Shown here piece by piece: positions 32,892 to 44,117 of a stretch of 64,000 nt of DNA; the first letter of the stretch is position 1; every line of letters starts with the position of its first letter. The position numbers were made by a program, and so were the translations under genes. Where the stretch lies: positions 10,130,769-10,194,768 of the forward strand of contig CM059624.1 in assembly GCA_030435675.1 (NCBI GenBank). Reading direction: 5' to 3'. This DNA comes from Steinernema hermaphroditum (Eukaryota > Nematoda > Chromadorea > Rhabditida > Steinernematidae). The notes under the pieces are model-generated. The model saw only the letters and a program-made list of their open reading frames with translations. It ran no database searches and was not told the origin of the DNA.

Positions 32892-33916
32892 ATGCTGCCT
32901 CTCCTCTGGAAACCTCTCCTCCCGCTGTTCGCCTTCTATGCGCTCGTCGGAGCCGCTGCGGACTTCGAGTTCTACGTACTCACGCGACAGTACCCCACGG
33001 CGATCTGCCGTGCCGACAACGAGGCACGCTCGGACTCCTGCAAGATCCCCGGCGACTCGGATCCGTGGACTCTTCATGGCTTGTGGTAAGTGCGCCGAGA
33101 ATCCCTAATCGAGTTTCGAGTTGATTGCAGGCCATCGAGCCGCACGCGAAAGGACATCGAGTTCTGCACCAAGGACAAATTCGACGAGCGCGGAGTTAAG
33201 TCCATCTGGAAGAGGCTGCAGGAGGTCTGGCCGAACTTGCTCGCCGGAAAGGGCGCCACTTCTTTCTGGTGAGTCGTCTTCTTTACGACATCCGATAGTG
33301 CTAGTCAACAGGATTTGGTTTCCGAACGCATTTCAAAATAGGTGACTCTAACAATGTACATTCTATTGCAGGAAGCACGAATTCGAAAAACACGGCACGT
33401 GTGCGTTGCCAGAGCTGAAGGATGAACTCGGTTACTTCAACACGAGCATCCAGCTTCACGAGCGCTTCAACATCGACCAGGCACTTCAGGACGGCGGTAT
33501 CAAGCAATCAGAGGAGAAACGCTACTCTCTGGGCGACATTCGTGGCGTCGCCGAGTCCCGCCTTGGTAAGCAACGTCTACAACTCCACTGTGTCCACGAC
33601 AAAGATGTAAGATCGCCCAGATGCCTCAGATACTGATGGACTCTTTCAGAGCGACTGGCTGCTGGCCGACATTCGCCTCTGCCTGGACAAGTCCTTCAAT
33701 CCGGTCGACTGCCCCGGTCTTCGGAAGCACAACTCCAAAAGGTACTTCAGCAAGCTAAAGCAGGGCGGTCCACTGCCTCCCGTTGAACCCTGTCCTGACG
33801 AAGGAATTAAGTACATCGAATCTAGCGCCAGTCGGCCGAAGACCGCCTCCATCACTTCGTTTTTCCTCTCCATGTTCCTGGTAGGAACATGGATTTGTCT
33901 TTTTCGTCTGGATTAG
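32892..33916 (+). CDS. Ribonuclease T2 with C-terminal hydrophobic tail
   Basis: Acid endoribonuclease of the lysosomal or secreted T2 family. Exons 32892-33085, 33131-33268, 33372-33606 and 33650-33916 give 277 residues. Seen: signal peptide (LWKPLLPLFAFYALVGAAA); active-site block I WTLHGLWPS; active-site block II WKHEFEKHGTC, with the catalytic His residues in both; family segments YSLGDIR and DIRLCLDKSF. The GGTAAG inside exon 3 is read through, because the unspliced frame matches the family (RLQLHCVHDKD). Odd: the protein ends with ITSFFLSMFLVGTWICLF plus RLD, which looks like a membrane tail or GPI signal and is unusual for the family. Possibly a nematode rnst-2 homolog. Confidence 0.9.
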
Positions 33917-34084
33917 AAGACAAAACGGGCCTTTGTAAAATTCCAAGTGGACTTCTTACACTCACTTTAAATTTTCGGGTTTTGTGTTTATTTTGCTCAA
34001 AAGTAAATGTGACAGGATCGCTTTCTTACAGTTTGGCACTCGCTGGCACCGCAGGGGCGGCTTGTGCTGTATAGAGGCAACGGC

Positions 34085-34775
34085 TTATTGTCGAAGGCTT
34101 GGACGGGTCTGTGAGGGGAAGGTGCTTGGAGATGTATTCAAACGGAATCTTGTGAACATATGCGGGCAATCGCCAATTCTCGTTTGCTCGATTGCCTCTC
34201 TACCTTCGTCAACACGGAACTTGGCACCGTGTTCCGTCGCCTTCAGGCATCTGTCGGCGCAGACGACGCCGCCTTCTGAGTTTACAAGGGGAACTCCTTC
34301 TGAGCCTGCTCGCCTCGAATCGCCTTGAGAAAGACCGCTCCCGACGCCGAACTCCTCGAGAGCCCGCGAGCAATTTGGCATCGACTCTTCGTTGTAGGAG
34401 CCCATACTTCCTAGAAGAGCGCCTGGAAGATCGAATAGGTCCGTGTACTACTTGCGAAGCAGTTCGCTGGAGGTGTGTTCGAGTTCTTCCCAAAGACCGA
34501 AGGATTTCTGCACGGGGGAGAGGTACTGATCCTCGACACTCCGTGGCCTTCTCCTCGAACCGGAGAACTGAAACGAAAACGTCTATGCAAGTTGTCCCTC
34601 CAGTTGCTAGATATCTCAGACTGTCTGACACACCAGAACGATCAGCTTCACTCCGCCCTTCACCAAGTAGTTATCTGGAAGGCGATCAGGGGGCCAAATC
34701 ACCCGTTAGCCAGAACTAAATATTTTTGCTCCCCTCGACGATCTTACCAATCAATTGTCCATCGGTCCAGATCCC
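34085..34775 (-). pseudogene. Gene-like stretch broken by one in-frame TAG, unknown
   Basis: Not recognised. Three segments can be joined with normal splice sites: about 34733-34775, 34642-34680 and 34458-34571. The last ends in LWEELEHTSSELLRK followed by TAG (34455-34457). The same frame then stays open for about 123 further codons to 34085, with protein-like composition (for example YTDLFDLPGALLGSMGSYNEE and KATEHGAKFRVDEGREAIEQ). I found no intron that removes the TAG. Options: a pseudogene, a genuine stop followed by a chance open frame, stop read-through, or a sequence error. No start codon was found. It begins about 120 bp downstream of the nucleolin-like gene, a spacing typical of nematode operons. 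Confidence 0.35.
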
Positions 34776-34898
34776 CTCATCCTGCGTACATCACCAAACA
34801 ATCGGAAAAATCGAAAACTCAATAGAGTTTATCGATCTGCCGTAACAACATCAACAAGTTTCAACAACGTTAACAAAAATCAACAACTCTCAACAAAT

Positions 34899-36694
34899 TC
34901 ATCAACTTTTAACGACTTTCTTCGCCTTCTTCTTTGGTTCAACCTTAGCCTTCTTGGCAGATGGCTGTTGTTGCTGTTCCTTGTCAGCTGAAGTCGGGGC
35001 CGTTCGTTTGAGATCGGGTTTACCCACTAAATGCACTAACGTCAACTTGTGCTAACGACAGATCAGTACAAACCTGTCACTCGACCGTACAGAACCTCCA
35101 CGGGGAGACCACCGATGGTCATATGGCGTCCCTTATCGAATCCTTCACGGCATGAGGATTCGTCGTTGAAACGAATAAAAGCAGACCTGCAAATAGCTCA
35201 TATACAGTGTCCCATACGTACAATAATCTCACTTGGTGCTGGAACCTTCTTTACGGCGGAAAACCACATTGACGGCCTCGGGGAAGACAAGTTTGACCTG
35301 CTGATCCGTGCACTCACCGGGGATGTTGCTCACCATCAGTTCGAGAGGATTGATGGTGAGCTGCGAGATGCGCTCAGTGCGGGAGGTAGGGCACTTGGAT
35401 TTAGCTCCGCAGAAGTCAACGGCCACGGACTCGCCACGCACCTTTATGCCCTGAAGGGCGGAGTGTGCGGCATCGCACTTATCTTCTGAGGCGAACTCAA
35501 CCCAAGCGACAGTGCGGTTGGCGAAGTGGCGGACGCTGACAATATCAGGGTGCAGCTTTTTGAGTTCCTTGTCCTTGACGTATCTCGGGAATCCCTTGAG
35601 GAACAGCGACTTCTTATCTCTCAGTTCGCGTCGGAGATCTTCTTCGGCAGCAATCGTGTCTTGAGATCCAGCGGCAGTCTTGGCCGCAGCTTTCTTAGCT
35701 TCAGTCTTAGGGACTTCCTTCTTGGGTGCTTCCTTCTTGGGTGCTTCCTTTTTGGCGGTAGCCTTCTTTGGCGTCTCTTCAACTTCCATATCTTCTTCCT
35801 CCTCTGTTTCGCTTTCCTCTTCATCGACTTCTTCGTCAGAATCGTCAGAACCATCAAGGTTCAACTGGGGAACTGCCTTCTTCGCATCAGCGGTCTTGCC
35901 CTTGCTGACAGTCACTGATTTATCGCCCTTAACAACAGAAGCAGAAGTTTTGAGAGTTCCTTTTTGCGCAAGCTGGGGAACTGGAGCGTCAGCTTCATCT
36001 TCAAGTTCTTCGTCGCTTTCGACGCCAGCGATGGCACGACGAATGAGTTCCGCCATCTCGCCCTCGCCGAAATCTTCAATTTCTTCTCCAACATCACTGT
36101 CGAATTCAAGATCTTCATCAACGTTCAAAGCTGGTTGTGACACGGGCTTGGGGAGAAGCTTCTTCTGTTCTTTAAGAGAGGCAGCATTCTTCGCAGCGGC
36201 AGCCTTAGGAGTGGGAACTGCCTTGGGGGTAGGCTCAGCCTTGGGAGTACGGTCAGCCTTGGGAGTACGAGCAGGCTTGGGAGTTGGAGCAGGCTTGGGA
36301 GTAGGAGCGACCTTGGGTGTAGGAGCAGCAACCTCAATCTTCCGAGTTTCAGCATCATTCGGAGAGAAGGTATCCTTGGAAGCGAAGCCTTGGCGTCCAC
36401 CGCGAGGAGTGAATCCACCGCCTCCACGTCCACCCCTGGGAGTGAAGCCGCCGCCTCCACGTCCACCGCGAGGAGCGAAGCCACCGCCTCCGCGTCCACC
36501 TCTACCTCTAGGGGCGAAACCGCCACCTCCACGCCCGCCTCTTGGAGTAAAGCCACCACCACCACGTCCGCCTCTGAAGCCTCCGCGGCCTAAAATAGCA
36601 ACATAAAACTCAGATATTCAACTGCAAACACACCACGACCACCACCACGATGACTGTCCGAATCTTGCCCGCCGGAGTTACGATGGAAACCCAT
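34899..36694 (-). CDS. Nucleolin-like RNA-binding protein (RGG + acidic + two RRMs)
   Basis: Probable nucleolar protein in ribosome biogenesis. Exons 36634-36694, 35233-36589, 35074-35186 and 34899-35026 give 552 residues. Seen in order: an N-terminal Gly/Arg repeat region (units such as RGGRGGGGFTPRGG) at about 16-95; a TPKPAPTPK-type repeat; acidic Ser/Asp/Glu tracts (DGSDDSDEEVDEEESETEEE) alternating with Lys-rich KKEAPKKEAPKK; two degenerate RRMs (KSLFLKGFPRYV with VAWVEFASEDKC; LMVSNIPGEC with SAFIRFNDE); a Lys-rich C-terminal tail (KKAKVEPKKKAKK). This combination matches nucleolin, though here the RGG region is N-terminal instead of C-terminal as in vertebrates. No signal peptide. Alternatives: another GAR/RRM nucleolar protein. 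Confidence 0.85.
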
Positions 36695-36788
36695 TCTGAA
36701 AATGGAGAGAAATGAGAACTTGAGAATTAGGGGGCCGCGAAGAGCGCGCAAAAACGTCAGAGATTGTAAGAAACAAGACGCAGACTAA

Positions 36789-37218
36789 AGGCCCATTTAT
36801 ACTCTGCGCGACACAAAACGCCCTTTTTGGTGTCGCTTAGCTTGTCCACGTGTGACTATTTATGCAAAACCAAATGAAACTGCATAGCCATGATGCATTT
36901 GGATCAGGCTATCCAACCATCATCAGAAAAAAATTTTAAGTTAACTTTACGTACGCTCACTTAACTGTCGCTTAGCTTCAACTTGACTGTCGCGCAGCTG
37001 TGTCGCCGCGCTGCGCGACAGTCAAGTTGAGGCTAAGCGACAGTTAGGTTAACCTACATGGCATGTCCCAAAAATTTTTTCCGGCGATGGCTGGATAGCC
37101 CGATCCAAAAGCATCATGACTGTGCTGTTTTATTTGGTTTTGCGTAAATAGTCACACGTGGACAAGCTAAGCGACACCAAAAAGGGCTTTTTGTGTCGCG
37201 CAGAGTATAAATGGGCCT
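36789..37218. mobile_element. Fold-back MITE, Harbinger-type (430 bp)
   Basis: Terminal AGGCCCATTTATACTCTG at 36789 is mirrored exactly at 37218, with TAA copies outside both ends (36786-36788 and 37219-37221). The whole element is a nested palindrome. Long outer arms flank an inner inverted repeat (about 36963-37050, CTGTCGCTTAGC..GCTAAGCGACAG). No coding sequence. The terminal sequence resembles the autonomous Harbinger element at 7108 (AGGCTCGTTCATACTCAG), and the TWA duplication is of the same type, so mobilisation by a related transposase is likely. It lies just upstream of the nucleolin-like gene promoter. Confidence 0.9.
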
Positions 37219-37753
37219 TAACAACTAAATATCCAACTGGACGCACATCCGCCCAACGCTCGCAACATTTCTCGCAAGAAAGGTCACCTATCCCCGTTAC
37301 ACCGTATTTTAGCAGCAAGAATTATCTTCCGAAATTGTCAGGATGGGGCAGTTTGCATGGTGGCACACCTAATTTCGGAAACCTGTTCACTGACTGAAGG
37401 TGCGTACCAGTATTTCTCGTCCGCTGGATCAGAACAATCGCGTCGGGAATCACACACACAACGAATTTGTCTGCTGCATTTTCGAAAATACCACCCACCC
37501 AGCGTGTTGGCGCTGATCTCACGAGTGCAAAGAGATTGATCTGCGAGTGGCGGAGTGGACCTTTCCGGCAGAAATTGAGTGATCGAGAAGTGATCATGCG
37601 TGGCCATACACCATGAACAGCCAAGAGAAGCAAAGACCCAAAGCGTCCAAACCAGCAGAGGTTGAGTCGAAAAAATTTACTTCGTGAAATAGACTCGCAC
37701 GACAATGAGATAACAAAATCACAGAGATCACATACAACGGTAATAATTACAAC

Positions 37754-39481
37754 TTAGGCTTCGACCTTCTCAACCTCCGCCTCCTCAGTGTCGCTGGTCT
37801 TTGCCTTCTTGACATCATCGACGGCGTGCTCCTCTGCAGGGCGCTTGGTGCCCTTTCGAATCATGGAGGTGATGTCGTTTGTTTCTCCACCAGCAGAAGC
37901 GGGAAGGACGAACTTCGCTGCCAGTTCTTCCTTTGCCTTGGCGAACGATTCCTCGGAACGCTCCGCATCTTCCATGCGCTCTTTGATATTGCCCATGAGT
38001 TCTGTGAGCTCTTCCCGCTCCTTTGAAGAGCTCTCGTCAGTTCCCATGCTATCTGAAAAGCACAGAATGAAAACGAGGGGCTTCAGATCAAAGCGGACTT
38101 CGATATTCCTGGAGGATGTCATGGGCCTGCTTGTACTCTTTGGCGGCATCTGCGAACGCATCAGCAGCCATGCAAGCACGGGCGGAGTACATGTGGGCCT
38201 GAGAAAGGCGGCGGGAACAGATGCTCGGCATAGTCTTCAGCGTTTCAATACATTCAGCAATAGCTTCTCGAGCTTGGTCGGGACGCCCGTCAACGACCGC
38301 GCTCTCGCAAAGAGCCAGCAGCACATCAGCCTTGTTGGACAGCCACTTTCCGTCATTTGATGCGTTCTCCAACTGACTAAAATGAAAATCAATGAAGTCT
38401 ACATTTCATAGAACATTGCTCACTTTTGGCAAATCTTGCGACAGACCTCCAAAGTTTCGAACGCCAGCAAGGCATCCGAGGGTGGCTCCTCTTCATCCTC
38501 TTGCATTTCTTCGTCTTCAACTTCATCAGTGGCTTCCTCGCTGGTCTCTACCTTTTCAGCAGGCTCAGAGGGCTTCTCGGCATCACCGAGAACTTCCTTC
38601 TCCTCAGCAGCCTTACCGGGGTTCTCTGTATCAGCGGAAACTTCCATCTCTTCAGCAGGCTTCTCCGCATCAGCGGGAACTTCCATCTCTTCAGCAGGCT
38701 TTTCCGCATCAGCGGGAGTTTCGTCCTCTGCAGCAGGCTCAGTGGACTTCCCGGCATCAGCGGGAACTTCCTTCTCTTCACAAGCCTCACTGGATTTCTC
38801 TGCATCAGCGAGAACTTCCTTCTCTTCAGCAGGAGTTTCGTTCTCTGCAACCGGCTCAGTGGGCTTTTCTGCATCAGCGGGAATTTCGGCCTCTTCAGCA
38901 GGTTTCTCCGCATCAGTGGGAGTATCGCTCGTTTCAGCAGGCTTCTCCACATCAGCAGGAGTTTCGACCTCTTCAGCAGGCTTTTCCGCATGAGAGGGAG
39001 TGTCGCTCGTTTCAGCAGGCTTCCCCGCATCAGCAGGAGTTTCGGCCTTTTTAGCAGGCTTCTCTGCATCAGCGGGAGTTTCGCTCTCTTCAGTTGGCTT
39101 CTCTGCCTCAGCAGGAGTTTCGCTCTCTTCAACGGGCACAGTTGGCTTCTCCTCATCTGTTGGAACTTTCTTCTCCTCCGCTTCAGCAGGTTCCTGCTCC
39201 GCCTTGCTGTCCAGATTGACCGGTTCCTGTTGCAGGCGGCAAACTTCAGTCAGCGACTGTCCATAGTAGAACAGAGCCTCAAAAGACTCCGGTGAGAGAT
39301 CACCAAAGAGATCTCCACTGCAATGAAGAACCATTCAGATTAAGGACAAATGCCGTTGAGCTCACCCAATGGCACACGCCTCAGAGAGGCAGTTAACGGC
39401 CTCTTCAAAATTGTTCGTCAGATAAGCTTTCTTTCCATTGCTGACGAGTTCGTCGTACTTCTCCTTGGATACCACGGTCAT
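37754..39481 (-). CDS. nasp: NASP-family histone chaperone (SHNi-TPR)
   Basis: Binds H3 or linker histones and escorts them to chromatin. Exons 39366-39481, 38424-39317, 38099-38376 and 37754-38052 give 528 residues. Seen: a first TPR (KKAYLTNNFEEAVNCLSEA), then FYYGQSLTEVCRL. A long acidic insert follows (about 65-325) of imperfect repeats of the type ETPADAEKPAEE. The remaining SHNi-TPR helices follow (KADVLLALCESAVVDGR, QAREAIAECIETL, FADAAKEYKQAHDIL). A coiled segment (KEREELTELMGNIKERMEDAE) and a basic KRPAEEHAVDDVKKAK nuclear signal end the protein. The interrupted TPR with a Glu-rich insert is the hallmark of NASP. The repeat number is unusually high. Confidence 0.9.
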
Positions 39482-40000
39482 GGTGTTTGAAATCGCTTCT
39501 GCAACAGAGGCAACGATTAAAACACCTGCACACGAAATGAATAAAATCAGCACAACACGACCACCGCGCATCTCACAAATCACTACAATACGACGCAGAA
39601 CTGAACGAAGCGAACGAAATCGCCAAAACTCTAGAATGCGGAGAATGCGGACGAAACCCCCACTTCCCATGCGGGTGCCCCACTCGCGCGTGCCAACAAA
39701 TGGTGTCCTTCGCTCGCGCGTTGAATTCAAATTCGAATTCCCACGTGAATCGCTTCGAAACCAAGTTTCAAAACAGAGAGCACTTTCCACGTGATGAACA
39801 TTGAGAGGTAACAATCTGACTACCCGAATGGCTCATTGCCAGTGATGCAGATTTGCAAACGTTGGGGAAAGGTTCGATCCCTCCCGTGATCTTTGACTGT
39901 GATGTTTATATGGGTAATTTTCGACTGAACATGCAATGTTGCAGACTTTATCCTGAGTCAATTTTTATTTAAAACAACGCGAAAAGGTGAACCTTTGGCC
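39482..40000. other. Intergenic between NASP and a small minus-strand gene
   Basis: Contains the NASP promoter side and the AATAAA (39964-39969, minus) of the next gene. A tRNA-like B-box GGTTCGATCC at 39871-39880 does not fold into a tRNA. Confidence 0.45.
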
Positions 40001-40496
40001 TCAGGGTAATAGCAGCTTGATGGTTCCCGATGCTGCGTCTCTCTCAAAGCGAACCGAAGAGTACACACAGGCAAAATGGTCATTAATTCGAGTTGACTTC
40101 TCCAAGAAGTTGTGTTGGAATAAATCGGATATGTACCAATCGACCCTGTAAACAACATAAACACTTTGCCCTGATTTTTTTCTGATGACATTTCCTCGAT
40201 TCATGAACGGAACGCAGAATGTCTACCGTCAAAAGGTGATGGAGAGGATTTTACCAGAGGCATCAACGGCATCGGGTGCCTCATCACTCATCGGGTACGA
40301 GGAGACTTTGGCGACGTGGGCTGACGGAAGCCGACGGTGGCACTGAAGCACCACCAGAAGGGGATGAGGACGCACTGGAGGACTCAACTATGCGTAGACT
40401 AGACGTTATACCAGAGACAGAATAGACACGGTTGCGATTCCAAATGCTGCTGGCGTCTTGGAGGGAAATTTTGCTAATTCTGTCTGCATTTTTCAT
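40001..40496 (-). CDS. Small two-exon protein, unknown function
   Basis: Not recognised. Exons 40299-40496 and 40001-40222 join in phase 0 to 139 residues (donor CTC|GTACCC, acceptor GGTAG). The N-terminal half is Ser/Pro-rich and probably disordered. The C-terminal half is compact with alternating hydrophobics and aromatics (QSVYVVYRVDWYISDLFQHN; FACVYSSVRFERDA). It ends in TIKLLLP. There is no signal peptide or membrane segment. AATAAA lies just beyond the stop (39964-39969). The splice agreement and 3' signal make a real gene likely; homology is untested. Confidence 0.6.
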
Positions 40497-40812
40497 CCAA
40501 CACGCAGCTCATTGCTGATTTTTGTGTTCTATTGCAATCCGCTTCATCTTACGTTAGACTCTGTTGGAAATGACGCGCACGCCGGGAAATACTTGTCATA
40601 TGTGTCTAACGACTAAACTAGAGGCGCTACCGCCTCTAATTGGTCATTCAGGGGTTCGAGCTGTTGCCCGGATTTCAGCTGTTTTTTTTAAATGAAAAGC
40701 GTTATTCCTTGGATTTTCTAGCCCTGCGAGGCTATAATTTTCGGTTAGCATTGAATAGCGCGTGATTTCTACTTGTGTTCGATTTGATTATGATGCTTCT
40801 TTAGGGTCAAAA
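40497..40812. other. Divergent promoter region between two genes
   Basis: The small minus-strand gene and the plus-strand ASPM-like gene start on either side. A TTTAG at 40800-40804, eight bases before the ATG, could be a trans-splice acceptor. Confidence 0.45.
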
Positions 40813-43800
40813 ATGGATCCAGAACAGCAAGAAGCGCGGAAAAAAGAACTAGAAAGGAGGATGAACGCTCGTAGTGAGGCACTCAAGGCGAAGCGCTTGT
40901 TAACGCCACGGAAGGCCAAATTTGACGCGTCGGAAACAGCGCAGATCTTCGTGGATTTTACTGGTTCCCCGGAAAGTCCGTCTTCGCCCGTCACTTCATA
41001 CGACACGGAAGATGAACACAAGAAGCAGTTTGCCGCGTCCCGGAGAAAGGAACTGGAAAGGAGGATGAACGCTCGTAGTGAAGCACTCAAGACGAAGCGC
41101 CTGTCAACGCCGCAAAAGAGTAGATTTGACGCGTCAGAAACAGCGCAGATGTTCCTGGATTTCTCTGGCGCCGGGGAAAGTCCTTCTTCACCCAAGTCCA
41201 CTGTATACGACACGGAAGAGGAGCACAAGAAGCAGTTTGCAGCGCTGTCCGAATGGATAAACCATTTGGTTGGAACGGATTTCTACGACACTTCGGAAGT
41301 CGACGCATTAATGGCGAAAACGAAAACTGAAGCTACAAAGTTTCTGCGTGACATGCTGATCAGCGCCGGAAAACCACGCGGCCAGCCTGAAACGCGAACC
41401 AAGGAAGAGTTCAATGCTGAAGCCATTGCTAAAACGCGAAAGCTTAACTTCGTGCGAGAAAGGTTTAGCATGAACACTATGTGAGAGTCTTAATCCTGTC
41501 CTTTCAGGGCATCGACCATGTTCACGAACTCGCACCTGCCGTCCGAAATAAACAGGCTGATTCAGACGGACTCTATCAGCGTGCGGCCTGATAAAAAGGT
41601 CTTTTTCGATATTGGCCTACAAACTGAAATCCTGCAGCTGTTTCTAAGCTTCCATCCCATTTGGCTGGAAATTGGGCTTGAAATTGTCACTGGAAGAAGA
41701 CTTTCGGCCGCACCAAAAAACCAGTTCATCGCAAAAACTACGCGACTCATCCGGACATACATCATTTCGGACCCGTCCATCCTGGATTCCAAGAAATACG
41801 CGCTTGGAAGAACTAAGTATGATCTTACATTTACAGCACTCAGAAGAACCACGAATTTTAGGAGTATAATAACACCAGAAGGACAGACTATGCTCCATAA
41901 GCATTTCATGGCCAAAGTGTGTCACTTTATGGTTGCTGTTGAGTTAATGCGATCAGGCAATCTCGTTCCCCAAGTGAAGTGTTTGTTCCTGAAAAATTCA
42001 TCGTACAAGGTTAACCTGCCCTGTTTTGTGCGCATCTAAATCTTTTCTTTCAGTGTTTCAACGACGTTTTTGTGATGCTGAGCAGAGAAGTCCTTGCTGG
42101 GTCAACCAATCTTCCTAAGCTCTTGAAAAAGATTGGCTTCGCTCCTGAGTTCAAACAGGGTTTCTTTGAAGAGTATGACTACTCCGTTAGTGGAAATTTC
42201 ACTAAGACATTGGCTGATGGATTGACACTAGGGTACTGAATTGGAGTTGATTCCCTCTCATCGTTTTTTTTTAGAAAAGTCGTCGAAATCGTTGCCGGCT
42301 ATGAAGTGGACCATGTTATCAAAATGTTGCGCAATCCAGGTGGTGATAGGCTTCGCAAGCTGGGTAATTTGAAGGTTGTCCTGCAAATGGCCGAGAGCAG
42401 AGGGATTGATGTTCGTGGTATGGATATCACCTTCCTTATTGTGTACATTTCGTTCTCGTGTTTCAGATGTGAAACCTGAATTGATTGTTGCGTGCGACGT
42501 GGACACCATTCTCGAAGTTCTGTGGAGAATAATCAGCTTCTACTCTGTTTCAAAGCATCCTTTGCACGTTGTTCAAAAAGCAGCTGTTACTATTCAGGCA
42601 AGTAACCTGGTTGAAGTTGATCATACAATGTTGCTCATTTAGGCGGCTGCAAGAGGATTTCTGACCAGGCGGAGATATGCAAAGGAAATAGCATCATTTC
42701 GAACTCAAAAGCCGGTCAGTTCACCACCGGAGAAGCCGTCAGATGATCGTGACAAGGCTGCCACGGTCATTCAGGTGAGAAAGCATAGGCTGAACATTTT
42801 GATAATGTGAATTTGATTCAGGCAGCTGCGAGAGGATTCCTGGTTAGGCGGAAATATGCAAATGAAGTGGTAGTTCATGAGAAACAGACTGACGCTGCAT
42901 GCATTCCTGAGTGTTCTCCAGAAGAACGGGAAAAAGCTGCTATTACTATCCAGGTAGAACTTGCCATAACGGACCCAATGAACCCCTTAATTCAGACAGC
43001 CGTGCGAGAATTCTTGGCCAAGAAAAAGCATGCGAAGGAAGTGCCATCCCATGAGCAACAGGCCATAGTCAAATGCATCCCTGATCATTCATCAGAAGAT
43101 CGGGAAAAGGCTGCTATTGTTATCCAGGTCGAGTTGGCTCTATTGGGCTTATTATAACTCGTTAATTTAGACAGCCGTGAGAGAATTCCTGACCAAGCGA
43201 AAGCATACGAAGGAAGTGCCTTCATGCCATGAGAAGCAGGTTGAATGTCAAGCAATAGTCAAGCACATTCCTGAGTATTCTCCAGAAGACCGGGAAAGAG
43301 CTGCTATCATCATCCAGGTAGATCTAGCCGTATGGACCTTTAGTATTTTTTTACTTTAGACAGCCGTGAGAGGATTCCTAACAAGGCGACGATACTTAAG
43401 GGAGAGAGCGATTATCGGAATGGAGAGACCCATAGCGCTCGGAGCGGATAGTCAGCTCCCTATTTACGATCGGACAGTGCTTGGTCTACGGGAGCTCCTT
43501 GACAACACCTTCAAGATTCGCTATATAGCCGCATGCAAACTAGGTACTGCCAGTATTACAATGTTCAATTTTACATGAAACCTAGTTTTCAGCGCAGTTC
43601 GCATGGTTCTCGTCGAGATGCGCCGAGTACATTGTCTTGAACAACGGGATTCCTATAATTGTAGATTCAATGAACAATGTGAATCGAGGCTTTGGCACAG
43701 AAGATATGCTGTATCATTTGGGTTCCATATTAGGAGTACTGGTTAAGGTATGTGCTGAAAACCAAGCAGTCACATTTCTTCCGCTCTTTCAGAGTCGATC

Positions 43801-44117
43801 ACCCACTGTGCGTTCTGAAGTTCGGAAGCAAGCAGCTGTAATCGTCGACACCGTATTTCATCATATGTACGCGCACCACAAGTCAGAACGGCTATTGCCC
43901 AACTTAGCTGACACTATACTGGGTTTGTTTGAGCTCCATGTGTCTGCAGAACCCGTAAGACTGTTCGTTCTTCTTCGCTTAAATTTATTTATTCTAGTTC
44001 AAGAAGGTAACTTTTCAAGTCAGGAAGATATGGGAGTGGTGCTGCAAACTGCCGAGAGACGACTGTCGATATCAAGTTATGTGTCAAGTGGTGAGAGCCT
44101 TGGAATCGTACAAGTGA
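40813..44117 (+). CDS. aspm-1: ASPM-like abnormal spindle protein with IQ motifs
   Basis: Spindle-pole protein that binds calmodulin through IQ motifs. Thirteen exons: 40813-41480, 41508-42009, 42054-42232, 42275-42417, 42467-42597, 42643-42774, 42822-42953, 42996-43127, 43171-43317, 43360-43543, 43593-43747, 43793-43954, 43998-44117; 928 residues. Seen: a tandemly duplicated N-terminal segment (ELERRMNARSEALK..DASETAQ, two copies); the ASPM block FFDIGLQTEILQLFLSFHPIWLEIGLEIV; a calponin-homology-like region (ADGLTLGKVVEIVAGYEV); six IQ-type repeats, one per exon from 42643, with IQ split from TAVREFL by introns; a C-terminal armadillo-like region (VRSEVRKQAAVIVDTV). Intron 5 is GC-AG. Much shorter than vertebrate ASPM, as in other nematodes. 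Confidence 0.88.

Noticed and set aside
33564..33575. GGTAAGC as a splice donor in the RNase T2 gene
   Set aside because: Reading through keeps the frame and matches the family segment before the next exon; splicing here would delete it.
34192..34719. 175-codon plus-strand frame
   Set aside because: Antisense to a better-supported minus-strand exon chain; Arg/Ser-rich shadow.
36960..37050. CRISPR-like or microRNA-like hairpin
   Set aside because: The hairpin is the centre of a palindromic MITE; no spacer-repeat array exists in the window.
39871..39880. tRNA B-box-like GGTTCGATCC
   Set aside because: Only three of five T-stem pairs form and no anticodon or acceptor arm is found.
40653..40660. 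tRNA B-box-like GGTTCGAG
   Set aside because: Flanking bases do not form a T stem or acceptor stem.
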